Below, in pieces: positions 1 through 7,360 of a stretch of 64,000 bases of DNA. Made by a program: the position numbers and the translations under genes. The stretch comes from DASXRA01 sp036502575 (lineage in GTDB: Bacteria > Actinomycetota > Actinomycetes > Mycobacteriales > Jatrophihabitantaceae): NCBI GenBank assembly GCA_036502575.1, contig DASXYL010000081.1, positions 50,613-114,612 of the forward strand. Reading direction: 5' to 3'. Within the stretch, counting starts at the first letter, position 1. The number at the start of each line of letters is the position of its first letter. Below the pieces are notes generated by a model. That model was not told where the DNA came from. It did no database searches and saw only the letters and a list, made by a program, of their open reading frames with translations.

Positions 1-376
1 CGATCTCGCGGCGATCGCCGGCATTGCCGTGGCCACCGATCCGATCGAGCTCACCTTCGCCGCGGTCGGCTACTTCCCCGACGTGTTGTGGCTGGATCCG
101 CAGCCCGGCGAGGCGATCCTCGCGCTGATCGCCGCGGTGTCGGCGCGTTGGCCGGACTACCGGCCCTACGGCGGGGCCTACGGCGACCAGCCCGTCCCCC
201 ATCTGACGGTGGCCGACAAGACCGACCCCGCGCAGCTGGGCCACATCGTCGCCGACATTGAACGGTCGCTGCCGGTCCATTCGCGAGTGGCGGAACTCAG
301 CCTGGTTGTACGTCGCGCCGACGGCTGGAAACTCGACGCGACGTTTGCGTTCCGGGATCAACCCAAAGACGCGTAG
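1..376 (+). CDS. 2'-5' RNA ligase family (2H phosphoesterase) protein, 5' end outside the window
   Basis: This is the C-terminal part of a 2H phosphoesterase. The reading frame is open from base 2, so the true start lies upstream of the window; the GTG at 29 is only the first internal start-like codon. The visible part carries one catalytic HxT-type motif (PHLTV) about 45 residues before the next conserved strand, and the fold pattern matches small actinobacterial 2'-5' RNA ligase-like proteins. The family hydrolyses or ligates 2',5' or 2',3'-cyclic phosphate bonds in RNA or small nucleotides; the substrate here is unknown. The gene overlaps its convergent neighbour, also a 2H protein, by 19 bp. 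Confidence 0.75.
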   Translation, partial: DLAAIAGIAVATDPIELTFAAVGYFPDVLWLDPQPGEAILALIAAVSARWPDYRPYGGAYGDQPVPHLTVADKTDPAQLGHIVADIERSLPVHSRVAELSLVVRRADGWKLDATFAFRDQPKDA

Positions 377-897
377 CCCACGTCGCCGCGGCCGCCGACG
401 ACGATCGTCGCCAGGGCGTCGATACGCCCGCGTACAGGGTGGTGGTGCGCGCGCACCGCGGCCTGGACGGTCCGCAGCCGTGGTTCGGGGATACGGGTGG
501 CCAGCGTGCAGTGCGCGACCCACTGCTCCGGAGCGCTCTGCTCCCCGAAGGCGCGGGGCCAACCTGCCGTCTGCAGGGCAGCGTCCACATCGTGTTGCAG
601 CAGCGTCAGCTCGGCCGACGGGGCTGGACCCAGCCACACCACCCCGGACGGCGGGAACACGCCAACTTCGGCCAGGCTCACCCGGAAGCGCGGATGTCGC
701 GCGGCGACCTCCGTGGCGACGTCCAGGACCCGCGGCAGGTCGTCGGGTTCGATGCGGGCGGCGCCCAGGGTGAGATGCGGGCGATGGGCCGGGCGAGCGG
801 GCAGCCGGACGCCGGTGGCCCGGACGACCTCGCGCGCCGCGAGCACCGCCTCGTCGGTCGCCGCGTCGAACGCGGCGCAGACCACCGCGGTGATCAT
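358..897 (-). CDS. 2'-5' RNA ligase family (2H phosphoesterase) protein
   Basis: The product is 179 aa and has both signature motifs of the 2H superfamily: HLTL near residue 41 and HCTL near residue 130. This is the arrangement expected for a complete two-lobed catalytic domain. Family members act on 2',5' linkages or 2',3'-cyclic phosphates. The start ATG at 897 overlaps the stop of the upstream NUDIX gene in an ATGA, so the two are probably translationally coupled and may act on related nucleotides. The 3' end overlaps the convergent 2H gene at 1-376. The exact substrate cannot be read from sequence. Confidence 0.8.
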   Translation of the reverse strand: MITAVVCAAFDAATDEAVLAAREVVRATGVRLPARPAHRPHLTLGAARIEPDDLPRVLDVATEVAARHPRFRVSLAEVGVFPPSGVVWLGPAPSAELTLLQHDVDAALQTAGWPRAFGEQSAPEQWVAHCTLATRIPEPRLRTVQAAVRAHHHPVRGRIDALATIVVGGRGDVGYASLG

Positions 898-1298
898 TGC
901 TTCAGCAGTTGTCCGGCCTCGGCGGGTGACCAGTGGGCGATCGCGTCGCGGTACCGCTCCGGCACGACGAGCGCGTCGAGTTCGTCCGGGCCGAACAGGG
1001 TGACCTCGCTGTGCTCGTCGGATGCTCGAGGTACCGCGGCAGCGGTGGCCGCGCAGCCGAACGCGAGCACCACCACTCGCTTCTGCGGGATGGCGTCGAA
1101 GACGTACGTGCCGACCAGTGGCCCGACGGTGGCGTCCAGCGCGGTCTCCTCGCGGATCTCGCGAGCCAGGCACTGTTCGAGCGACTCGTTCGGGTCCAAG
1201 CGCCCGCCGGGCAGCTCCCACTGCTTGCGGGCGTTGTAGGCGAGGACGACCCGCTCGCCGACCCAGACGACGCCCTTGACCGACACCGGCCACCGCAT
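894..1298 (-). CDS. NUDIX hydrolase
   Basis: The product is 134 aa with a NUDIX box at residues 32-54 (G-x5-E-x7-REI-x-EE). The last glycine of the consensus is replaced by alanine, which is tolerated in the family. NUDIX enzymes hydrolyse a nucleoside diphosphate linked to another moiety, with Mg bound by the REUxEE glutamates. The gene starts 5 bp after the oxidoreductase stop at 1304 and overlaps the downstream 2H phosphoesterase by 4 bp, so all three are probably one minus-strand operon. Substrate specificity is not predictable. Confidence 0.85.
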   Translation of the reverse strand: MRWPVSVKGVVWVGERVVLAYNARKQWELPGGRLDPNESLEQCLAREIREETALDATVGPLVGTYVFDAIPQKRVVVLAFGCAATAAAVPRASDEHSEVTLFGPDELDALVVPERYRDAIAHWSPAEAGQLLKQ

Positions 1299-1303
1299 GA
1301 GCG

Positions 1304-2272
1304 TCAGACCTCGATGACGATCTTGCCGACCAGGTCGCCGGCCGCCATCGCCGCGAGCCCCTCGCCGACCGATGCCAGCGACAGGGTGCGATCGATGTGC
1401 GGGCGCAGCCCGGTGTCGCGCAGGAACGCGATCAGGTCGGCCAGTTCGGGTTTCGTCCCCATCGTGGAGCCCACGACCGACAGCTGCAGGAAGAACACCC
1501 GGTTCAGTTCGGCGGACGGGGCGGGTCCGGACGTCGCGCCGGAGACGACGATGCGACCGCCGGGCTTGAGTGCCTTCACCGAGTGGGCCCAGGTCGCATC
1601 GCCCACGGTCTCGATCACCACGTCCACCCGCTCGGGCAGCCGCGCCCCGGACGCGAACGCCTGATGGGCGCCCAGTTTGAGCGCGGCGGCCTGCTTGTCC
1701 TCGGTACGGGCGGTGGCCCAGACCCGGTAGCCGGCCGCCCGTCCCATCATGATCGCCGCGGTCGCGACGCCCCCCGACGCGCCCTGCACCAGGACGGTCT
1801 GGCCGGGCCGCAGCCCCGACTTCACGAACAGCATCCGGTAGGCCGTGAGCCACGACGTGGACAGGCACGCCGCCTCGGCCCACGACAGCTCGGCCGGCTT
1901 GGGCAAGACGTTGCGCTTCGGCACGATCACCTGCTCGGCGATCGTGCCCTGGTGCTTCTCCGACAGCAGGGTGCGTTTCGGATCGAGCGTCTCGTCGCCG
2001 TCCCAGCCCTCGGTCGGGATCACCGCGTGGACCACCACCTCGTCCCCGGTGGCGGTGTCGATGCCGGCGGCGTCGCAGCCCAGGATCATCGGGAACTGCT
2101 CGGCGCTTATGCCCACCCCGCGCAGCGTCCACAGATCGTGGTGGTTGAGGCTCGCCGCCTTGACGGCAACGGTCGTCCAGCCGTCGGGGGCCACCGGGTC
2201 GGGACGCTCACCCACCTCCAGTCCGGCCAAGGGATCGTCGGGATGGGGGGCCGAGGCGTAGGCAGCGCGCAT
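1304..2272 (-). CDS. Quinone oxidoreductase-like MDR family dehydrogenase
   Basis: The product is 322 aa, a medium-chain dehydrogenase/reductase. An N-terminal GroES-like domain includes the SLNHHDLW segment (about 41-48) and GCDAAG (65-70). A Rossmann domain has the NADPH-binding GASGGVA turn at 154-160. The four-cysteine structural zinc loop is absent, which points to the zinc-free quinone oxidoreductase side of the family. It uses NAD(P)H to reduce a quinone, enone or carbonyl; the substrate is unknown. It is the first gene of the operon with the NUDIX and 2H genes. Divergent PIG-L starts 65 bp away, so the promoters share a short region. Confidence 0.82.
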   Translation of the reverse strand: MRAAYASAPHPDDPLAGLEVGERPDPVAPDGWTTVAVKAASLNHHDLWTLRGVGISAEQFPMILGCDAAGIDTATGDEVVVHAVIPTEGWDGDETLDPKRTLLSEKHQGTIAEQVIVPKRNVLPKPAELSWAEAACLSTSWLTAYRMLFVKSGLRPGQTVLVQGASGGVATAAIMMGRAAGYRVWATARTEDKQAAALKLGAHQAFASGARLPERVDVVIETVGDATWAHSVKALKPGGRIVVSGATSGPAPSAELNRVFFLQLSVVGSTMGTKPELADLIAFLRDTGLRPHIDRTLSLASVGEGLAAMAAGDLVGKIVIEV

Positions 2273-2337
2273 GATCCGACCTTAGAGCGTCGCCGCTCCG
2301 GCACACGACCGGTCGAGCTGCACGGCAGACTGAGGTC

Positions 2338-3057
2338 ATGACGACTGGCGACCTCGGCACCATCCTGTCGATCTGGGCCCATCCGGACGACGAGACGTAC
2401 GGCTGCGCCGGGCTCATGGCGCAGGCCGTGCTCGACGGCGGGCGGGTCGTGTGCGTCACCGCGACCCGGGGTGAGCTGGGCTCGACCGACCCGGAGCGCT
2501 GGCCGCCCGGGACGCAGCTCGCCGATGTCCGCACGAAGGAACTCGCCGCCTGCCTCGCCGAGCTGGGCGTCACCGAGCACATCTGGCTCGACTACCGCGA
2601 CGGCGGTTGCGATCAGGTGCCGGACGAGGAAGCGATCGGCCGGCTGCACGAGATCGTCCAGGCCGTGGCGCCGGACACGGTGTTGACGTTCGGGCCCGAC
2701 GGTGGGACCTACCACCCCGACCACATCGCGGTGTCGCGCTGGACGACAGCCGCCGTCGCCGGAACGGACGCGCAACTGCACTACTCGGCGATCACCCCGG
2801 AGTGGATCGCACGGATGACGGAGTTCGTCGATCTGTCGACGGTGATGATGGCCGATCGCGAGCCGGTGATCATCCCGGCGGAGCGTTGTTCGATCCATGT
2901 CGTCCACGAGGGAGACGTGCTGGACATGAAGTGGCGGGCGATGCTGCGGCAGGAGAGCCAGATCGGCCCGATGCTGGCCGCGCTGGGGCCGGACAACTTC
3001 CGGGCGCTGCTGGCCGAGGAGTCGTTCTGCGCGCCGCGCGAATTTCCGCTGATCTGA
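2338..3057 (+). CDS. PIG-L family N-acetylglucosaminyl deacetylase-like protein
   Basis: The product is 239 aa. The Zn-binding AHPDDE motif is at residues 14-19 and the second metal motif HPDH at 126-129, both hallmarks of LmbE/PIG-L deacetylases. Characterised actinobacterial relatives remove acetyl groups from GlcNAc-inositol (MshB) or cleave mycothiol conjugates (Mca). This protein is shorter than typical MshB or Mca (about 290-300 aa), so neither name is assigned. The stop TGA overlaps the ATG of the next gene (TGATG), indicating coupled translation with the VOC protein. Confidence 0.83.
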   Translation: MTTGDLGTILSIWAHPDDETYGCAGLMAQAVLDGGRVVCVTATRGELGSTDPERWPPGTQLADVRTKELAACLAELGVTEHIWLDYRDGGCDQVPDEEAIGRLHEIVQAVAPDTVLTFGPDGGTYHPDHIAVSRWTTAAVAGTDAQLHYSAITPEWIARMTEFVDLSTVMMADREPVIIPAERCSIHVVHEGDVLDMKWRAMLRQESQIGPMLAALGPDNFRALLAEESFCAPREFPLI

Positions 3058-3410
3058 TGCGCATCCTGGGCATCACGTTCGCCGGCACGTCGACCGCCGC
3101 CCGGCCGGAGATGGCGGCGTTCCTGCGCGACGTTCTGGGCCTCACGCCCGCACACGTGGAAGGCGTCGAGGCCGACCTGTTCCAGCTGCCGGACGGCTCG
3201 TCCTTCGCGGTCGCGTCGCCCGAAGGCATGGGCCAGACCGAGCGCTCGCTGGGATTCCTCGTCGACGACATCGACGGCGCGGTGCGCGAACTCGCGGCGG
3301 CGGGAGCGGACGTCGAGTCGCAGATCGCCAGCAATGCTCGGCAGCGCTACACCCACTTCCGGGCCCCCGACGGCCACGTGTACGAGCTCGTCCAGAACCT
3401 CACTGACTAG
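3057..3410 (+). CDS. VOC (glyoxalase/bleomycin resistance) superfamily protein
   Basis: The product is 117 aa, a single VOC module with paired beta-alpha-beta-beta-beta units. The C-terminal FRAPDGHVYELVQ is the usual last strand with the metal-ligand glutamate. The start ATG overlaps the PIG-L stop by one base. VOC proteins include glyoxalases, dioxygenases and resistance proteins, so the substrate is undetermined. A second VOC gene follows 18 bp downstream, so the pair may have arisen by divergence within one operon. Confidence 0.8.
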   Translation: MRILGITFAGTSTAARPEMAAFLRDVLGLTPAHVEGVEADLFQLPDGSSFAVASPEGMGQTERSLGFLVDDIDGAVRELAAAGADVESQIASNARQRYTHFRAPDGHVYELVQNLTD

Positions 3411-3428
3411 AACTAGAAGGGACCTGGC

Positions 3429-3944
3429 ATGCCCCAGCCCGAAGGTGCCGAACTCGACCGGATCCGCGAGCACCGCGACCAGCTTCGTATCACCTACCTC
3501 AAAGCACCGCCGGGACCGCCGGCCGCCCGCGGCATCCACCACGTCGCACTGATCTGCCGCGACGTCGAGGAGACGATCACCTTCTACCAGGGACTGCTCG
3601 GCTTCCCGCTGGTGGAGATGGTCGAGAATCGCGACTACGCCGGATCGACGCACTTCTTTTTCGACGTGGGGCACGGCAACCTGCTCGGGTTCTTCGACTT
3701 CCCCGGCCACGATCACCCCGCCTTCGAGGAGACGATCGGCGGCCTCCAGCACATCGCCCTCTCCGTCACCAAGCAGCAGTTCGACGCCGCGAAGCGAGCC
3801 CTGGACGACCAGCACGTCGACTACCTCGGCCCCGATCGCGGCGTCGAGGACAGCCTCTACCTGCGCGACCCGAACGGCGCCGGCCTCGAGCTCTACAACG
3901 AGGAGGTGGGCGTCTTCAACGGCGTCCGCCTCATCGAGCCGTAA
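3429..3944 (+). CDS. VOC family protein (glyoxalase/dioxygenase-like)
   Basis: The product is 171 aa. A 34-residue N-terminal extension precedes a VOC fold with candidate metal ligands at His37/His38 (GIHHVAL), a second LQHIALSV strand with histidine, and the terminal GAGLELYNEE with glutamate. The motif spacing matches metal-dependent VOC enzymes. An AAGGGA element at 3417-3422 acts as ribosome-binding site. It is the last gene of the PIG-L/VOC/VOC group. The substrate is not known. Confidence 0.8.
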   Translation: MPQPEGAELDRIREHRDQLRITYLKAPPGPPAARGIHHVALICRDVEETITFYQGLLGFPLVEMVENRDYAGSTHFFFDVGHGNLLGFFDFPGHDHPAFEETIGGLQHIALSVTKQQFDAAKRALDDQHVDYLGPDRGVEDSLYLRDPNGAGLELYNEEVGVFNGVRLIEP

Positions 3945-3971
3945 TTCTGGTCGGTCTGGGGCTGTCCAATC

Positions 3972-3983
3972 CGGAGATCTCCG
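3972..3983. promoter_or_regulatory. 12-bp perfect palindrome upstream of the FAD monooxygenase
   Basis: CGGAGATCTCCG lies about 90 bp before the start of the monooxygenase gene, in an intergenic stretch of about 130 bp. Perfect dyads of this size are typical repressor operators, but no regulator sits next to it and the role is inferred only from position. Confidence 0.25.
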
Positions 3984-4072
3984 CCCAGGACGTATCTAGG
4001 GGAGCTCGGGATGTTCCTTCTGCTCGGGGCGCCGGATAGTGAGGCGCCACGGAGCAACTATTTGGGGGAACC

Positions 4073-5284
4073 ATGTCAGACACCTACGACGCGATCGTGA
4101 TCGGCGCTCGGTGCGCCGGCGCACCGACCGCCATGCTGCTGGCCCGTAAGGGATATCGAGTGCTGGTCGTCGATCGGGCGGAGTTCCCGAGCGACACCGT
4201 CTCCACTCACGTCGTGCAAGCGCCGGCCGTCGCGTCGCTGCGCCGGTGGGGTCTGCTCGACCAGGTCGCCGCCACCGGCTGCCCGCCGATCGAGACCTAC
4301 TCGATGGACTTCGGCCCGGTGGTCATCGAGGGCACGCCCCTTCCCGTGGACGGCTTCTCCACCGCGTACGCGCCCAGGCGGACCGTCCTCGACATGATCT
4401 TGGTCGACGCCGCGGCCGACGCGGGCGCCGAGGTGCGCGAGCGATTCAGCGTCGAGGAGCTCGTGATCGAGGACGGCGTGGTTGTCGGCATCCGCGGTCA
4501 CGGCCAGGGTGGCGCGAGCGTCGTCGAGCGGGCCCGGGTGGTGATCGGCGCCGACGGCCGCAACTCCGAGGTGGCCAAGGCGATGCAGCCCGCGCAGTAC
4601 AACGAGAAGCCCCGCCTGATGCAGGCCTACTACACCTACTGGAGCGGCCTGCCCGTCGACGGCTTCGACATCTGGGCCCGGCCGGACCGGGGCTGGGCGG
4701 TGGCGCCGACGAACGACGGGCTGACCATGCTCGTTGTCGGCTGGCCGGCGGCCGAGGCCCAGGACTACCGCGCCGACTACGAGGCCAACTACCTCAAGAC
4801 GCTCGACCTGGCGCCCGAGTTCGCCGACCGGGTGCGAGCCGCCACCCGCGAGGAGCGCTTCACCGGGGCATCGGTGCCCAACTACTTCCGCACGCCGTTC
4901 GGCCCCGGCTGGGCGCTCGTCGGCGACGCCGGCTACCAGCGCGATCCCATCACCGCGCAGGGCATCACCGACGCGTTCCGGGACGCCGAACTGTGCGCGA
5001 ACGCCCTGGACGAGACGTTCAGCGGCCGGCGATCGTTCGACGAGGCGATGTCGGACTACCAGGCGGCCCGCGACGGCCAGGTGATGCCGATCTACGAGTT
5101 CACCGCGCAGGTGGCCAGTTTCGAGGCGCCGTCGGAGCAGATGCAGCAGCTACTCGGGGCCATTCATGGCAACCAGCCCGCGATGGACGCGTTCCTCAGC
5201 CTTACTGCCGGCACCCTGTCGCCGGCGGCGTTCTTCGACCCGGACAACCTCGCCCGCCTGACTGGCGCCGGCGCGGGCCGCTGA
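4073..5284 (+). CDS. FAD-dependent oxidoreductase (geranylgeranyl reductase/aromatic hydroxylase-like)
   Basis: The product is 403 aa. The N-terminal Rossmann motif GARCAG (residues 12-17) is followed by VLVVDR. The second FAD contact GDAGYQRDPITAQGI near residue 283 matches the GD motif of group A flavoprotein monooxygenases and geranylgeranyl reductase-like proteins. Such enzymes use NAD(P)H and FAD to hydroxylate or reduce aromatic or isoprenoid substrates. The cysteine in the Rossmann turn (GARCAG) is a common variant of this subfamily. It is monocistronic: the neighbour at 5290 runs convergently. The substrate is unknown. Confidence 0.8.
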   Translation: MSDTYDAIVIGARCAGAPTAMLLARKGYRVLVVDRAEFPSDTVSTHVVQAPAVASLRRWGLLDQVAATGCPPIETYSMDFGPVVIEGTPLPVDGFSTAYAPRRTVLDMILVDAAADAGAEVRERFSVEELVIEDGVVVGIRGHGQGGASVVERARVVIGADGRNSEVAKAMQPAQYNEKPRLMQAYYTYWSGLPVDGFDIWARPDRGWAVAPTNDGLTMLVVGWPAAEAQDYRADYEANYLKTLDLAPEFADRVRAATREERFTGASVPNYFRTPFGPGWALVGDAGYQRDPITAQGITDAFRDAELCANALDETFSGRRSFDEAMSDYQAARDGQVMPIYEFTAQVASFEAPSEQMQQLLGAIHGNQPAMDAFLSLTAGTLSPAAFFDPDNLARLTGAGAGR

Positions 5285-5289
5285 CGGGG

Positions 5290-5847
5290 TTACGACCCGC
5301 CAGGGTCGTTCCGCTCGCCCATCACGATTGTGCGGACGGACGACGTGATCCCGGCGCCCCGGGCACCTACCAGTTCCCAGGATCGGTTCACGCCGATGGT
5401 CAACGACGCGACGGCCGCTCCGGCGATCAACCCGATCGGCCCGTCGCTGTACGGGGTGTTGAGCAGCCGGATCCCAGCCACGAGCTGCAGGAGCATGATG
5501 ATCAGGAACCCGGAGAGTACGGCCATCGACGTTCGCCGGGAGCGATCGCTTCGGGCGCGCGAGGCCAGCCGGCGCAGCGTCGCCGCGACGAACAGCACCC
5601 CGAGCACGCCGATCACGAGTGCCGGCCAGCCGACGTTGGTGTCCGGTATCAGCCCGATCAGCGACAGGACGAGCGGGCTCAGCAGCGCGGTCAGAGCGGT
5701 CGAGGCGCGGATCTGTTGGATGTGGGCTGCGTCTGACCCGATGGAACCCTCCGGAGCCAGTGAGACCGCCACGAACAGCAGCCCCACCAGAGCTCCGGAT
5801 GCGCCCGCGACGGCGAGAAAGAAGTCGTGATAGCTCTCGGGAACCAC
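5290..5847 (-). CDS. Four-helix integral membrane protein of unknown function
   Basis: The product is 185 aa. Hydrophobic segments near residues 10-30, 50-68, 73-92, 107-125 and 135-153 suggest four or five membrane helices; the short N-terminal segment before the first helix contains SYHDFF. No catalytic motif is recognised. It starts 6 bp after the DUF6295 gene and so ends the operon that begins with the dienelactone hydrolase. Similar small membrane proteins are widespread in actinobacteria without a known role. Confidence 0.65.
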   Translation of the reverse strand: MVPESYHDFFLAVAGASGALVGLLFVAVSLAPEGSIGSDAAHIQQIRASTALTALLSPLVLSLIGLIPDTNVGWPALVIGVLGVLFVAATLRRLASRARSDRSRRTSMAVLSGFLIIMLLQLVAGIRLLNTPYSDGPIGLIAGAAVASLTIGVNRSWELVGARGAGITSSVRTIVMGERNDPGGS

Positions 5848-5853
5848 GGGTGT

Positions 5854-6117
5854 CTACGTGACGAGCTCGGCCGGCGCGGACGCCAGCGTGGCCGAAATGG
5901 CGGCGACGAGCGCGCGGGCCGACTCGGCGGTCAGCTCCACGGCGACCCGAGCGCCGGGGCCGCGCGACGGGTTGGCGAAGTCGATGTTGAGGCTGTGGTC
6001 GGCCAGCGCGTGCACGGGGTGGTCGAAGTACACGGTGGCGTCGGTCAGCCGGAACCAGCCATCAGCGCCCTTGCCGCTGCCGGCGATCGTGATCGTTTCG
6101 GTGATGTAGGTGCACAT
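5854..6117 (-). CDS. Small conserved protein, DUF6295-like
   Basis: The product is 87 aa and begins MCTYITETITIAGSGKG, followed by GWFRLTDATVYFDHPV. It resembles from memory the actinobacterial DUF6295 family, whose function is unknown. It is packed 8 bp behind the dienelactone hydrolase gene. Both proteins begin with a similar strand (ETITIAGSGKG here, QTITITGQGGD in the hydrolase), which suggests they handle the same molecule or share a short N-terminal module. That is inference. Confidence 0.65.
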   Translation of the reverse strand: MCTYITETITIAGSGKGADGWFRLTDATVYFDHPVHALADHSLNIDFANPSRGPGARVAVELTAESARALVAAISATLASAPAELVT

Positions 6118-6125
6118 GGCGCTCC

Positions 6126-6863
6126 TCAGGACAGGTGACGGTTAAGGAAGTCGGCGATCTTGTCCCAGCCGTCGACTGCGGCCTCGACTCGGTAGGCCGG
6201 GCGGTCGGTCGCGAAGAACGCGTGTCCGGCGCCGTCGTAGCTGTGGAACTCGAAGTCCTTGCCGTTCTCGCGCAGGATCTCGCCGAGGCGCTCGACATCG
6301 GCGGGCGACGGATGCTGGTCGTCATTGCCGAACAGGCCCAGGAGCGGGCAGCCGAGCGAGGGCAGTTTGTCCTCGAGGCCTTTCATCGTGACCGGGTAGC
6401 CCTCGGGCGTGTCGCCGATGACGAACGCGCCGTAGCAGTCGATCGCGGCGTCCAGCGGGGTGCTGCAGGCGGCCAGCACCGACTGGCGACCGCCGGAGCA
6501 GTAGCCGATCGAGCCGACCTTGCCGTTGGACGTGTCCAGCGCGCGCAGGTGGGCGGCGGCTCCGGCCACATCGCCGACGACTCGATCATCGGGGGCGCCG
6601 CCGCGGGCCCGGGCCGCGGCCGCGGCATCGTCCGGATCGGCTCCCGGCGCCTCGCGGTAGAACAGGTTGGGGCACACGGCGTTGTACCCCAGCTCGGCGA
6701 AACGCCGCACGATCTCCTTGGTGGCTCGGTCGTAACCGGGCAGGTGGTGGATGACGACCATGCCGCCGTGCCGGTGGCCACCGGCCGGGCGGGCCTCGTA
6801 GGCCTCGATCTCGTCGCCGCCCTGGCCGGTGATGGTGATCGTCTGCGCGATGAGTGAGCTCAT
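6126..6863 (-). CDS. Dienelactone hydrolase family protein
   Basis: The product is 245 aa, an alpha/beta hydrolase of the dienelactone hydrolase family. The nucleophile elbow is GYCSGG, with cysteine in the nucleophile position as in true dienelactone hydrolases. The acid is in FGNDDQHPS and the histidine in GAGHAF. Start ATG at 6863 was chosen because the family begins at MSSLIAQTITI; longer upstream reading is not conserved-looking. The enzyme would hydrolyse lactones or esters in the cytoplasm. It leads an operon with the DUF6295-like gene and a membrane protein, and diverges from the RNase gene with about 37 bp between starts. Confidence 0.8.
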   Translation of the reverse strand: MSSLIAQTITITGQGGDEIEAYEARPAGGHRHGGMVVIHHLPGYDRATKEIVRRFAELGYNAVCPNLFYREAPGADPDDAAAAARARGGAPDDRVVGDVAGAAAHLRALDTSNGKVGSIGYCSGGRQSVLAACSTPLDAAIDCYGAFVIGDTPEGYPVTMKGLEDKLPSLGCPLLGLFGNDDQHPSPADVERLGEILRENGKDFEFHSYDGAGHAFFATDRPAYRVEAAVDGWDKIADFLNRHLS

Positions 6864-6886
6864 GAACTGATCGAAGCACAGCAATC

Positions 6887-6892
6887 TAAAGT
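6887..6892 (+). promoter_or_regulatory. -10 box TAAAGT for a leaderless RNase transcript
   Basis: TAAAGT lies 8 nt before the GTG at 6901 with no Shine-Dalgarno between. This is the spacing of leaderless actinobacterial promoters and it favours GTG 6901 over GTG 6895 as the start. Confidence 0.4.
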
Positions 6893-6900
6893 CAGTGACC

Positions 6901-7311
6901 GTGCCATCCCGCCCGCGCCGGCTGCGTCGCCTGCGCCGCCCGCAGATCGCGTTGATCGCGCTGATCGCTGCGCTCGGTATCGGGTACGCGATCAATGCCG
7001 CGCGCGACGACCACCCCACCGGACTGCGCAGCGGCACGGTGGCGCTGTCGACGTTGCCGGCGCAGGCCACCGACACCGTGCACCTCATCGAGTCCGGCGG
7101 CCCGTTCCCGTACCGGCAGGACGGCGAGATCTTCAGCAACGCCGAGCATCACTTGCCCGCCGAAACCCGCGGCTACTACCACGAGTACACGGTCACCACG
7201 CCGCACTCGTCCGATCGCGGGGCCCGGCGCATCATCACCGGCAAGAACGACGAGTACTACTACACGTCCGATCACTACGACACGTTTCGCCGCGTGGACA
7301 TCACGCACTGA
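6901..7311 (+). CDS. Secreted or membrane-anchored guanyl-type ribonuclease (barnase/RNase Sa family)
   Basis: The product is 136 aa from GTG 6901. An arginine-rich N terminus and a hydrophobic segment (about 14-30) form a signal anchor or signal peptide. The rest is a microbial RNase domain of the N1/T1-barnase group: YRQDGEIFSNAE near 71-82, GYYHEYTV with the catalytic base Glu95, RGARRI with Arg109/Arg110, and SDHY with the catalytic His125. These enzymes cleave single-stranded RNA after guanosine. No barstar-type inhibitor gene is visible nearby. The protein probably acts outside the cell or at its surface. Confidence 0.82.
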   Translation: MPSRPRRLRRLRRPQIALIALIAALGIGYAINAARDDHPTGLRSGTVALSTLPAQATDTVHLIESGGPFPYRQDGEIFSNAEHHLPAETRGYYHEYTVTTPHSSDRGARRIITGKNDEYYYTSDHYDTFRRVDITH

Positions 7312-7360
7312 CCGGCGGGTCGGGCCGGCAATTCTCGACTTCGCCAGCAACACTGGACGG

